Shown one piece after another: positions 1 to 7,522 of a stretch of 42,177 nt of DNA (positions are counted from its first letter, which is position 1; the number at the start of each line of letters is the position of its first letter). Location of the stretch: positions 1 through 42,177 of the forward strand of contig CADCCW010000017.1 of assembly GCA_902800055.1 (NCBI GenBank), read 5' to 3'. Source of the stretch: an uncultured bacterium (lineage in GTDB: Bacteria; Verrucomicrobiota; Kiritimatiellia; RFP12; UBA1067). The notes under the pieces are model-generated. The model was not told the DNA's origin. It saw nothing but the letters and a program-made list of their open reading frames with translations, and ran no database searches. Both the position numbers and the translations under genes were made by a program.

Positions 1-157
1 AAGTCCCAGAGCGCGGATAGGAGATGGACATCACCTGCTTTCGCAACCAGCGGCATCGCTCCGCGATTGGCCCTTGACAATTGTTCTCATAGGAGATTAT
101 GGTGCGGATGAAATCTTAGTCCTGCGCATATCCGTCGCAAACACCGTATTTGTGCAT

Positions 158-239
158 AAAAAGGGCGCATTTCCATTCATGCACTCTTGGGTAGCCCTAC
201 CACAGGCTAGTTTGGAATACATGAAGAGGAAATGCGCCC
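158..239 (-). terminator. Rho-independent terminator with a competing antiterminator
   Basis: On the minus strand the arm 239-228 pairs perfectly over 12 bp with 174-163. An inner 6-bp stem (225-220 with 181-176) and a small apical hairpin (209-205 with 196-192) continue it. TTTTT follows the last arm at 162-158. The same 239-232 segment can instead pair with 251-244 as part of a perfect 20-bp palindrome at 232-251, which would block the terminator. Confidence 0.6.
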
Positions 240-455
240 AGCTGGGCGCATCTCTGCTTACATGCCGTTCCAAACTTGAAATAGTGGTAGTATTTCCCAA
301 GAACGACGTGTAGCGTTGATGCTACATTGATGAACGTCTGGCGGGGTGTTCGCGGCGGCCGCGCGGGGCGCGGGGAGGCCTGACTACTTGCCCGTTTTCC
401 TGACTATCACCCCGCGCCGCGTCAGGAGGCGCCCGCCTCCCTAGCCTCGCGAGAT
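158..455 (-). ncRNA. structured untranslated RNA or attenuator leader, unclassified
   Basis: Seen: a minus-strand promoter at 462-470 predicts a start near 455, and a hairpin followed by five Ts ends near 158. Between them no start codon with a ribosome site opens a frame that ends before the terminator. Stems are dense: 425-430 with 435-440; 421-426 with either 399-404 or 379-384 (the octamer TAGTCAGG occurs twice on this strand, 20 nt apart); 309-314 with 321-326; 266-270 with 301-305 plus 278-283 with 291-296; 232-239 with 244-251; and 228-239 with 163-174. The segment below 330 has clearly lower GC than the flanking genes. I see no signature of tmRNA, SRP RNA, RNase P RNA, T-box or the common riboswitches. 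It is either a stable small RNA of about 300 nt or the leader of a gene lying left of the window. Confidence 0.5.
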
Positions 456-461
456 GGGTGA

Positions 462-470
462 ATTATACCA
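462..470 (-). promoter_or_regulatory. orphan extended -10 promoter
   Basis: Minus strand reads TGGTATAAT. Together with upstream bases it shares the 15-mer GATTTTTGGTATAAT with the tRNA-Arg promoter at 22545. There is no -35 match. No protein gene starts nearby on this strand, so it most plausibly drives the structured RNA at 455-158. Confidence 0.6.
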
Positions 471-719
471 AAAATCCCCGCCTCATTGGGCAGGGACTTC
501 CGCGCGGCGAGTGATGCCTCACAAACTGCCGCGGTCAATCCATGCGGAACATGGCGAGGCGGAGGGCGGGGCGTCGTCCCGACGACGTGATTCGAGACCT
601 AAGCGCGTTAGGAACGGAAGCGCGTTGCGGTCAGTGTCGAGAATCCCGAGCGAGGCACGTTAGGAGGCCGAGCGTTCGGCGGGGCGAGCGCCCCAGCCCG
701 ATGACGTGATTGAGCAGGA
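471..719. other. gene-free GC-rich spacer
   Basis: I find no convincing gene here. It holds two short hairpins, 572-577 with 582-587 and 681-686 with 689-694. Neither is followed by a T run on the minus strand, so neither is a clear terminator for the gene ending at 720. The short plus-strand frame at 454-663 has no ribosome site and no protein-like composition. Confidence 0.5.
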
Positions 720-2735
720 TTAGTGGGCGCGCTCGCGGGCGGCAAGCGTTTCGAGGTCGGCGGGGGTGGGGAACGTGCCGAAGAGGTTGTAGTTCATCAC
801 CCAGCGCGAGGGATGGCGGCTGATGACGCACTCGAGGTCGTGGGTGATGCGCTGGGTGGCCGACCAGACGTCCTTCGCCTCCTCGGGCGCGATGCGGTCC
901 AGGAACTCGCAGCGGTAGCGGCCGTCGGCGAGCGGACGCGACCAGGCGACGAAGATCGGGGCCTTGGTGCGGCTGGCGAAGAACGCCGGCGCGGCTGAGA
1001 CCGGCACCGGGCGGCCGAAGAACCTGACCCAGATGCCGCCGTCGTCCGGCGAGACGCGCTGGTCGACGAGGAGCCCGAGCGACTTGCCGCCGCGGATGCC
1101 GGCGAGGAGCGGACGGAACGCGCCGGCGGCGGGGACGATTTCCTGCCCCGCCGAGCGCCGCGCCCGCGCGAGCAGCGCCGTCATCGCCCGGGTGCCGATG
1201 TCCTTGGCGACGGACATCATCGAATGTCCTTCGAGCTGCGCGAGCTGCGAGAGGATCTCCCAGCAGCCGATATGCCCCGACACCGTGATCGCCGGACGGC
1301 TCCCGCGCAGCTTCGCCACGCACTCGGCGCTCATCTCGCCGGCCGCGCGCACACGCTCCGCGGCGCGGCGCGAGGTCCAGAACGCATGGCCGACGGACCT
1401 GGCCATGTTGCGGTAGGCGCCGCGCACAACCTTGCGCTCGCGCGGGGTCGGGTCGTACTTCGCCTTGGCGGCGTCGAAGAAGAAGGTGCCCTCGTTCCCC
1501 TTCGCGGTGCCGAGGACGACGCGCAGGTTCGCGAGCGCACGGCGGCGCCCCTTCCGGTCGAAGAGGTACATGAGGCCGGCCGCGAAGTCGCAGAGCCGCT
1601 GCATCGTCCGCCGACCGACGAAAGGCAAAGTGGCGAGGCCGATGCCGATGGCCAGCCACTCGAACGGCACCAGCAACACGCGCACGACCGCCTTCACGAG
1701 GCGGCGGCGGCGGGCGACGGCGACCAGCGCGGCGCGGTTGACCTTAGCCCGGGGGTAGTAGTCGGCGGGAATGCGCAGGGTGTCCTTCACCGCCGCCATG
1801 TCGCAGGCGTTGACGAAGTCGTACCAGGGGACAAGCAGCTGCTCCCGCGGCGGCTTGAGTCCCACCTCGCGCATGGCGCGGTGGTAGAGGCCGCGGTAGG
1901 GGCGGTGCGACGGCTTCCACGGCTTCTTCGGCCCCCAGAAGTGGAGGATCGCCGGGTTCACCGCCGCCTCCATGCATTCACGCGGGATGTTGCCGAGCCA
2001 GTACTTCGCGTTCAGCGGCCAGCGCGCATAGCCCTTCAGGTTGCGGTCGTGGAAGTTCCACCTCACCTCAAGCGGCTTCACCCGCCGCCAGTAGAGCGCG
2101 TTCCAGGCGTCCTGCTCGATGCGGTCGGCGACGTCGTAGTGGGCACGGTACCACTCGACGATCCGGTCCCAGGTCTTCTCGGCGCGGCAGGCCTCGGAGT
2201 TGAACACCAAAACGCCGGTGTTGAAGTAGCGCTCGGCCTCCGGCGGCAGGATGCCCTTCTCCCAGATCTCGCGGCCGGCGTTGTCGCCGAACTTGTCGTA
2301 TTCGTAGGCGCAGGCGACGAGGAACGGCTCGCCGCCGTCCCCGGAGAGATCGAGCTCGAAGAGCGGCGAGACGTCGGCGTTGAAGAGCATGTCGATGTCG
2401 AAGTGGATCACGTTGCCGGTCGCGTCGGGAATCAGCATCGGGGTAAAGACAGGCGTCCAGGTGAATACGTTCCAGCGCGAGCCGGGGCGCGGCGCGATGG
2501 CGTCCGCGTAGGGCTTGAGCGGCTGCTCGACGTCGACGTAGCGCAGCGTCGCGCCGGCGAAGCGGCCGACCAGCTCCTCCAGCTCTGCCTTGTGCGCGGC
2601 GGAGTGGCCGCCCCAGCCCTCGAACACGTTGACCCTGAGCGGCTCCTTGCCGGCGTAGCGGGAGAGGAGCGACCACACCGCCGTCTTCAGGTAGGGGACG
2701 CCGCCGTCGTCGCAGCTGAAGGCAACGTCACGCAT
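720..2735 (-). CDS. GT8-like glycosyltransferase fused to LpxL/HtrB-type acyltransferase
   Basis: One 671-residue frame carries two enzymes. Residues 1 to about 300 resemble retaining glycosyltransferase family 8: a DxD metal-binding motif (DID, 113-115), FNTGVLVFN (171-179) and HFWGPKKPW (265-273). Residues from about 340 resemble the lipid A lauroyl/myristoyl acyltransferase family: a hydrophobic segment near 350-375, the catalytic H-x4-E motif (H488 to E493), DQR (558-560), FFGRP (572-576) and HPSRW (641-645). Inferred role: adding a sugar and an acyl chain to the same envelope glycolipid at the inner membrane. It overlaps the trmJ stop by 8 nt and is last in the transcript from 7489. I know of no common fusion of this pair; a joined start is unlikely because there is no stop or frame break between the halves. 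Confidence 0.85.
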   Translation of the reverse strand: MRDVAFSCDDGGVPYLKTAVWSLLSRYAGKEPLRVNVFEGWGGHSAAHKAELEELVGRFAGATLRYVDVEQPLKPYADAIAPRPGSRWNVFTWTPVFTPMLIPDATGNVIHFDIDMLFNADVSPLFELDLSGDGGEPFLVACAYEYDKFGDNAGREIWEKGILPPEAERYFNTGVLVFNSEACRAEKTWDRIVEWYRAHYDVADRIEQDAWNALYWRRVKPLEVRWNFHDRNLKGYARWPLNAKYWLGNIPRECMEAAVNPAILHFWGPKKPWKPSHRPYRGLYHRAMREVGLKPPREQLLVPWYDFVNACDMAAVKDTLRIPADYYPRAKVNRAALVAVARRRRLVKAVVRVLLVPFEWLAIGIGLATLPFVGRRTMQRLCDFAAGLMYLFDRKGRRRALANLRVVLGTAKGNEGTFFFDAAKAKYDPTPRERKVVRGAYRNMARSVGHAFWTSRRAAERVRAAGEMSAECVAKLRGSRPAITVSGHIGCWEILSQLAQLEGHSMMSVAKDIGTRAMTALLARARRSAGQEIVPAAGAFRPLLAGIRGGKSLGLLVDQRVSPDDGGIWVRFFGRPVPVSAAPAFFASRTKAPIFVAWSRPLADGRYRCEFLDRIAPEEAKDVWSATQRITHDLECVISRHPSRWVMNYNLFGTFPTPADLETLAARERAH

Positions 2736-3451
2736 GGTTCTTCGCCGCCCACACGGCCTGGCGGGCGACGCCGAGCATCAGCGCGGCGTCGTCCTTGGTC
2801 ACCACCCCGCGCGAGAAGACGCGCTGGAAGCCCTGCATGAAGTGGTCGGTCTGCTCCTCCTTCATAAAGCCGATCTCCCGGAGCATGGCGGCCCAGTTCT
2901 TGTTCAGCTGCGCCTTCTGGGCCTGCGGGGCGGGCGGCGCCTTCTCGCGCGGCGGCACGTAGCGGCCGGACGCGGCGAAGAGCTCGTAGCAGGTGAGAAG
3001 CACTGCCTGCGAGAGGTTGAGCGAAGTGTAGCCCTCGTCCACCGGAATCCGCACGAGGTGGGTGCACTGGGCGATCTCCTCGTTGAGAAGTCCCTTGTCC
3101 TCGCGGCCGAAGACGAGCGCGACGGGACCGGTGGCGGCGATAGAGAGGATGTCGGCGGCGCAGTCGCGCGGCGCCTTGACGTGCTGGCGGTAGAGCCCTT
3201 CGCGCGCGGTGGTGCCGACGACGGCGACGCAGTCCGCCACCGCCTCCTCGAGCGACGGGAACTCCTCGCGCGCGGCGAGGATGTCGGTCGCGTGCACCGC
3301 GAGGCGCTCGCCCTCCTCCCAGGAGTTCTGGAGGTTCGGCGCGGCGAGCCTTGGCCATGGCGCGGCAGCTGGAGCCGACGTTGCCGGTGTAGAGGGTGCC
3401 CACGAGCACCACCCGGATGTTGTCGAGGGGGTTCGCGGCCGTGTCGCTCAC
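2728..3451 (-). pseudogene. trmJ: tRNA 2'-O-methyltransferase TrmJ-like (SPOUT), frameshifted
   Basis: The N-terminal segment (GTG at 3451, with IRVVLVGTLYTGNVGSS and RAM typical of TrmJ) is in one frame to about 3350; the rest (from about 3348 to 2728) is in another, one base off. Joining them gives a TrmJ-like protein with the SPOUT knot motif EGYTSLNLSQAV and the usual C-terminal helical extension. Compared with E. coli TrmJ, about seven residues are missing at the junction, which fits a deletion of about 20 nt rather than a single-base error. TrmJ methylates position 32 of tRNA. The GTG start overlaps the lipoprotein stop as GTGA. Either a recent mutation or an assembly error; an internal start at 3297 would lack the first SPOUT strands. 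Confidence 0.75.
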
Positions 3452-3915
3452 CGCCACTTCCCCTTCGCGTCCTTCTTCAACTCGCGCCACTTGTCGTCGT
3501 CGCCGCCCTCGGTCTTCGGAGCGTCGCAGAGGACGCCGCGGTAGACCTCGTGGAGCAGTCCGTCGTCCAGCTGGCGGTAGACCAGGCAGGTGAACCCGTT
3601 GGCGTGGAACATCCACTTGCCGTTGTCGGCCCGGTACATCGTGCCGGTGCTGGTGAAGTTCATGGTCTGCCAGGCGGTAAAGGTCTCGCCGTCGGGCATC
3701 TCGACCTCCACGGCGAGGCGGGAGAGGAATTCGGTCTTCTTGCCGGTGGCGGGATTGACGAAGGTGCCGCTGTGCGGCTTCTCCGCGCGGCCATAGCCCA
3801 CCTTGACCACGGCGCCGAGTTCGCTGACGAAGACGCCGTTCTGCACGATCTCGAAGCTGCAGCAGCCGGCGAGCAGCGCCAGCGCGACGCAAGCGATGGC
3901 GGAGAGCCTCAGCAT
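3448..3915 (-). CDS. small predicted lipoprotein, unknown function
   Basis: 155 residues. The N-terminus is a lipoprotein signal: Met-Leu-Arg, a hydrophobic core, then the lipobox LAGC with Cys18 as the predicted lipidated residue. The mature part has no motif I recognise; it contains a Gly-Lys-Lys loop, several aromatic residues and a charged Lys-rich C-terminus. The ATG at 3915 overlaps the end of gatB, and its stop overlaps the trmJ start, so it is translated within the same operon. Function cannot be assigned from sequence. Confidence 0.8.
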   Translation of the reverse strand: MLRLSAIACVALALLAGCCSFEIVQNGVFVSELGAVVKVGYGRAEKPHSGTFVNPATGKKTEFLSRLAVEVEMPDGETFTAWQTMNFTSTGTMYRADNGKWMFHANGFTCLVYRQLDDGLLHEVYRGVLCDAPKTEGGDDDKWRELKKDAKGKWR

Positions 3916-5345
3916 TTCGCGAGCCTTTCGGCGACGAGTTTGCCGACGACCTTCGGGTCGGCCTTGCCCTTGGAGAGCTTCATCACCTGGCCGACGAAGA
4001 AGCCGGCCGCGGCCTTCTTGCCGGCCTTGAAGTCGGCCACGCTCTTCGGGTTGGCGGCGATCGCCTGCTCGACGAACGCCTCCAGGGCGGAGGCGTCGCT
4101 CACCGCGCCGAGCCCGCGCTCCTTCACGATCGCCTCCGGGTCGCCGCCCTTCTCGAAGATCTCCGGGAGCAGCTCCTTGAGCGTGGGGCCGTTGATCGTG
4201 CCCGCCGCGGCGAGGCGCACGAGCGCGGCGAGATCGGCTGGCTTCATCGCGCACTCGCCGATCGCCTTGCCGCTCGCGTTCATCAGCGCCATCACGTCGC
4301 CCATGAAGAGGTTGCAGAGCTGCTTGGCGAGCTTGCGGTCGAGCCCCTTCGCGGCGGCCTCGAACCAGTCGGCGTTCTCCTTGTGCTGGGAGAGCACCCC
4401 GGCGTCGTACTCGGCGATGCCGTACTCCTCCACCATCCGCGCGCGGCGTCGCTCCGGCAGCTCGGGGAGAAGCGCGCGCCACTCCTCGACCTCGGCCTCG
4501 GAAAGCTCCACCGGCACCAGATCCGGTTCCGGGAAGTAGCGGTAGTCGTGGGCGTTCTCCTTCGAGCGCATGGAGGCGGTCTCCATCGCCTCCGGGTCCC
4601 AGCGGCGCGTCTCCTGCACGATCGGGATGGAGTGCGCCACGCATTCGCGCTGGCGCCTAGCCTCGTGCTCGAGCGCGGCGTGGATGCCGGAGAATGAGTT
4701 CATGTTCTTGATCTCGACCTTCGTCCCCAGCTCCTTCGCGCCCTTGGGCCGGATGGAGATGTTGACGTCGGAGCGCATGTTGCCCTCCTCGAGGTTGCAG
4801 TCGCTCACCCCCGCGTAGACCAGCATCTCGCGGAGCGCGGTGAGATAGGCGATCGCGTCGTCGGCCGACTCCATGTCCGGCTCGGAGACGATCTCCATCA
4901 GTGGCGTTCCGCCGCGGTTGAAGTCGACGCCCGAGGTGGCGGCGTAGTGGTTGATCTTCGCCGCGTCCTCCTCGAGGTGGATGTGGTTGATGCGGATCAG
5001 CTTCTTGGTGCCGTCGGGGCGCGTGATCTCCACCCCGCCGCCGATGCAGAGGGGACTGCCGTTCTCGGAGATCTGGTAGTCCTTGGCCATGTCGGGATAG
5101 AAGTAGTTCTTGCGGTCGAAGGTGGCGTGCGGGTTCACGCGGCAGCCGAGCATCAGGCCCGACATCACCGTAAGCTTCACCGCCTCACGGTTCATGACCG
5201 GGAGCGCGCCCGGGTAGCCGAGGCAGACGGGGCAGACGTTGGTGTTCGGCTCGCAGCCAGTCTTCAGCAGGCAGGAGCAGAACATCTTGGTCCTGGTCCT
5301 GAGCTGGACGTGCGTCTCGAGGCCGATGGTGCTTTCGTATTCCAT
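3909..5345 (-). CDS. gatB: Asp-tRNA(Asn)/Glu-tRNA(Gln) amidotransferase subunit B
   Basis: 478 residues, normal length for GatB, the kinase/transamidase subunit that activates mischarged Asp-tRNA(Asn) or Glu-tRNA(Gln) for amidation. The start is MEYESTIGLETHVQL, typical of the family. A Cys-rich zinc motif follows (CSC, then CEPN and CPVCLGYPG at about residues 21-45), then DRKNYFYPD and HLEEDAAK, and a C-terminal YqeY-like helical domain. It starts 11 nt after the upstream stop, with AAGGAG ahead. GatA is encoded about 17 kb away at 20991, and I see no gatC in the window. Confidence 0.97.
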   Translation of the reverse strand: MEYESTIGLETHVQLRTRTKMFCSCLLKTGCEPNTNVCPVCLGYPGALPVMNREAVKLTVMSGLMLGCRVNPHATFDRKNYFYPDMAKDYQISENGSPLCIGGGVEITRPDGTKKLIRINHIHLEEDAAKINHYAATSGVDFNRGGTPLMEIVSEPDMESADDAIAYLTALREMLVYAGVSDCNLEEGNMRSDVNISIRPKGAKELGTKVEIKNMNSFSGIHAALEHEARRQRECVAHSIPIVQETRRWDPEAMETASMRSKENAHDYRYFPEPDLVPVELSEAEVEEWRALLPELPERRRARMVEEYGIAEYDAGVLSQHKENADWFEAAAKGLDRKLAKQLCNLFMGDVMALMNASGKAIGECAMKPADLAALVRLAAAGTINGPTLKELLPEIFEKGGDPEAIVKERGLGAVSDASALEAFVEQAIAANPKSVADFKAGKKAAAGFFVGQVMKLSKGKADPKVVGKLVAERLAKC

Positions 5346-5356
5346 GCGCGGGTCCT

Positions 5357-7447
5357 TCACTCCTTGACCTTGCCGAAGATGTTGCCGTAGCGGTTGAGGT
5401 TGAGCGCCTCGACGAAGGACGAGATCTTGGTCGTCGTCGAGCACGGGTCGATCGACGCGTCCATGCAGTCGCCCTCGAGCGCGAGGAGCGGCACACCGAT
5501 CGAGTCGAGCGTCTCGCGGAGGTGCTTGGAGAGAGCGCGGTCGGCGAGCGAGCAGCGGCCGAAGCCGTGGGTGTAGAGGATGACGCCGTTGAAGCGGCCG
5601 GCGGGAACCGCGCGCTTAACGTACTCGACACGCAGGGCGGGGTCGAGGAAGCCGGACTCCAGCAGCTTGCGCGCGAGCGAGCGGTAGGGGTCCTTCGGGT
5701 CGAGCGGGCCCCAGCCCACGAAGTTCGTCTCCTCGAAGACGATCGGCGCGTTGCAGGTGGTCTCGATGAAGTCGAGGTGCTTGGTGTCGTAGAACGGCGG
5801 CAGGTGGAGCCACAGCAGGCGGTGGGTGTCGTCGATCGAGTAGCGCTGCTCGGCCCACGCCTTCTTGGCGAGGAGCTCCTCGTAGTACGCCTTCTGGATG
5901 TCGACGAGGTCCTGCGTGCCCCAGAGCTGGGAGAACACGACCGCGTTGTAGATCGCCTCCGAGCCGCGGACGAGCGGCGGCGAGGTGAACCTCAGGTCGG
6001 CGCACTTGCGCGCGAGGTCGGCCGCCTCGTTGGAGAGGACGCACGCCTCCTCGAGCCGGCCGGGGTCGAGCTTGCGCCCGAACGCCTTCTCCATCTCCGA
6101 AACCGCCTCGGCGAGGCCGTCCGCCACCGTCTCAACGGCGTTGCGGGCCTGGGAGTTCACCGGGGTCTGCAGCGAGTAGAGCCGGTCCGGGATGCCGTGC
6201 TCGCGCACAAGGTCGGCGAAGACGCGCTCCGCCTGCTGGCACGGCTGCACGGTGGAGACCACGAAGTCCGGCTTGTCGAGCTCCATGCCCTCGAGCATCC
6301 GCAGGAACGAGCAGGTCTGGCCGTCGAAGCCCTTCTGCGCGGCGCGCCCAAGCGCCTCCTTCACCTTGTCGGCGCGGCGGCCGAAGAGCGCGGCGTACGT
6401 CTCGAGGGTGCGGATGCGGCAGTCCATCGCGTTGAGGATCTCCGCCGGGAAGAAGAGGTTGCGCCAGACGAGCGGCTTCGAGGGGTCGTGCGAGAAAAAG
6501 TCGCGCTTGGTGGACTTGATCCGCAGCAGCGTCGACTTGCCGCGGGTCGGCTCGTACTCCACCTTCGCGAGGTCGAGCTTGCCCTTCTCCCTCAGGTCGT
6601 GGAGGCGCATCGCGATGACCGCCGCGCCGAGCGCGCCCATCACCTCGTGGTACTGGGGGATCACGATCTCGCTGCCGGTGAGCTTCTTCAGGAAGAACGC
6701 CACCGCCTTGTTGAAGGCGACGCCGCCCTGGAAGAGGATCTTGCGCCCAGGCGCGTTGACGAGGAGCTGCCCCACCGAGTTGAGGATCGTGCGCGCCTGC
6801 GCCTTGCACGCACCGGCCAGGAGGTCGCCAATCGGCACCCGGTTCTTGAACTTGTTGATCGAGGTCGCGGAGAGGACGGCGCAGACCGAGCTGAACTCGG
6901 TGTTGGACTCGTAGTTCACTTTGTCGGCCACGTCCTCGACCTTGACGCCGAGCTTCTGCGCCACCGAGTCGAGGAAGCTCCCCGTGCCCGCCGCGCAGAC
7001 GCCGCTCATCATGCTCGTCCAGAGCTTCATGGTCGGATTGTAGACCATGCACTTCGAGTCCTGGCCGCCGCAGTCGATGATCGCGTCGACGTCGGGGTGG
7101 AGGAATTTCGCGCCGGCGACGTGGGCCGTGACCTCGCTGACCTGGAAGTCGAACGGAATGAACCGGCGGGTATCCTCGACGATCTGGCTGCCGGTGACGA
7201 CGATCGCGTCGACGTCCTTGAACGATATCCCGGCCGCGCGCAGGAACTCGAGCGCGAGCTTCTTCACCGAGCCGCCGCTGCAGCAGCCGCACGCCGAGCA
7301 GTGGCCGGTGCAGGCCACCTTGCCGCTCTCGACCGGCTGGGTGCGCCGGTAGACCGTGCGCTCAACCTTGCCGTCGCCGGACATGAGGACGGCCTTGAAG
7401 GTCGTCGACCCGATGTCTATGCCCAGATAATGACTTTTATTGCTCAC
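5357..7447 (-). CDS. 2-hydroxyacyl-CoA dehydratase activase fused to HgdB/double-cubane-type domain
   Basis: 696 residues. Residues 1-285 are a BadF/BcrA/HgdC-type ATPase: GIDIGSTT (9-16), GGQDSK (127-132), CAAGTGSF with Cys151, and SSVCAV with Cys189. Those two Cys bind the subunit-bridging [4Fe-4S] cluster in the family. An extra Cys cluster, C46, C50, C53, C55 and C56, sits in a loop. Residues from about 325 resemble the HgdB/FldC dehydratase or double-cubane-cluster fold, with Cys at 379, 403, 565, 632, 661 and 669. Activators donate ATP-driven low-potential electrons to such iron-sulfur partners; here donor and acceptor are one chain. GTG start at 7447 with AGAGG ahead and a leader of about 35 nt. 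No separate dehydratase subunit lies nearby, so the substrate is unknown. Confidence 0.88.
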   Translation of the reverse strand: MSNKSHYLGIDIGSTTFKAVLMSGDGKVERTVYRRTQPVESGKVACTGHCSACGCCSGGSVKKLALEFLRAAGISFKDVDAIVVTGSQIVEDTRRFIPFDFQVSEVTAHVAGAKFLHPDVDAIIDCGGQDSKCMVYNPTMKLWTSMMSGVCAAGTGSFLDSVAQKLGVKVEDVADKVNYESNTEFSSVCAVLSATSINKFKNRVPIGDLLAGACKAQARTILNSVGQLLVNAPGRKILFQGGVAFNKAVAFFLKKLTGSEIVIPQYHEVMGALGAAVIAMRLHDLREKGKLDLAKVEYEPTRGKSTLLRIKSTKRDFFSHDPSKPLVWRNLFFPAEILNAMDCRIRTLETYAALFGRRADKVKEALGRAAQKGFDGQTCSFLRMLEGMELDKPDFVVSTVQPCQQAERVFADLVREHGIPDRLYSLQTPVNSQARNAVETVADGLAEAVSEMEKAFGRKLDPGRLEEACVLSNEAADLARKCADLRFTSPPLVRGSEAIYNAVVFSQLWGTQDLVDIQKAYYEELLAKKAWAEQRYSIDDTHRLLWLHLPPFYDTKHLDFIETTCNAPIVFEETNFVGWGPLDPKDPYRSLARKLLESGFLDPALRVEYVKRAVPAGRFNGVILYTHGFGRCSLADRALSKHLRETLDSIGVPLLALEGDCMDASIDPCSTTTKISSFVEALNLNRYGNIFGKVKE

Positions 7448-7488
7448 TTCAACCTCTTCGCTGTCGTCTTCCGTGAAGTAAGTTGCGT

Positions 7489-7497
7489 ATTATACCA
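7489..7497 (-). promoter_or_regulatory. extended -10 promoter for the activase-gatB operon
   Basis: TGGTATAAT followed by ACGC. The predicted start is near 7482, giving a leader of about 35 nt with a Shine-Dalgarno sequence before the GTG at 7447. Confidence 0.7.
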
Positions 7498-7522
7498 TAA
7501 TCGACGCCATCATCGGGCCGCG

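Noticed and set aside
232-251. Perfect 20-bp palindrome as a protein-binding operator
   Set aside because: Its arm is shared with the terminator hairpin, so RNA switching explains it better than a dimeric repressor site, although both remain possible.
2-313. Plus-strand frame open from the window edge (about 103 codons), with a TTGACA and TATGGT pair at 74-103
   Set aside because: The frame lacks a ribosome site and covers several perfect inverted repeats plus the minus-strand terminator. The RNA reading on the other strand explains the segment better. A gene fragment cannot be fully excluded.
158-455. Known leader families (T-box, TPP, SAM, cobalamin, FMN, glycine), 6S, SRP, RNase P or tmRNA
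   Set aside because: None of the conserved sequence cores I know appears in the right order. Left as unclassified.
454-663. Short plus-strand ORF starting MGELYQKSPP
   Set aside because: It begins over the minus-strand -10 element, has no ribosome site, and its Arg/Ser-rich translation looks like non-coding GC-rich DNA.
600-690. Integron attC-like GTTAGG cores
   Set aside because: The inverse core partners and stem layout of attC are missing, and there is no integrase or cassette gene.
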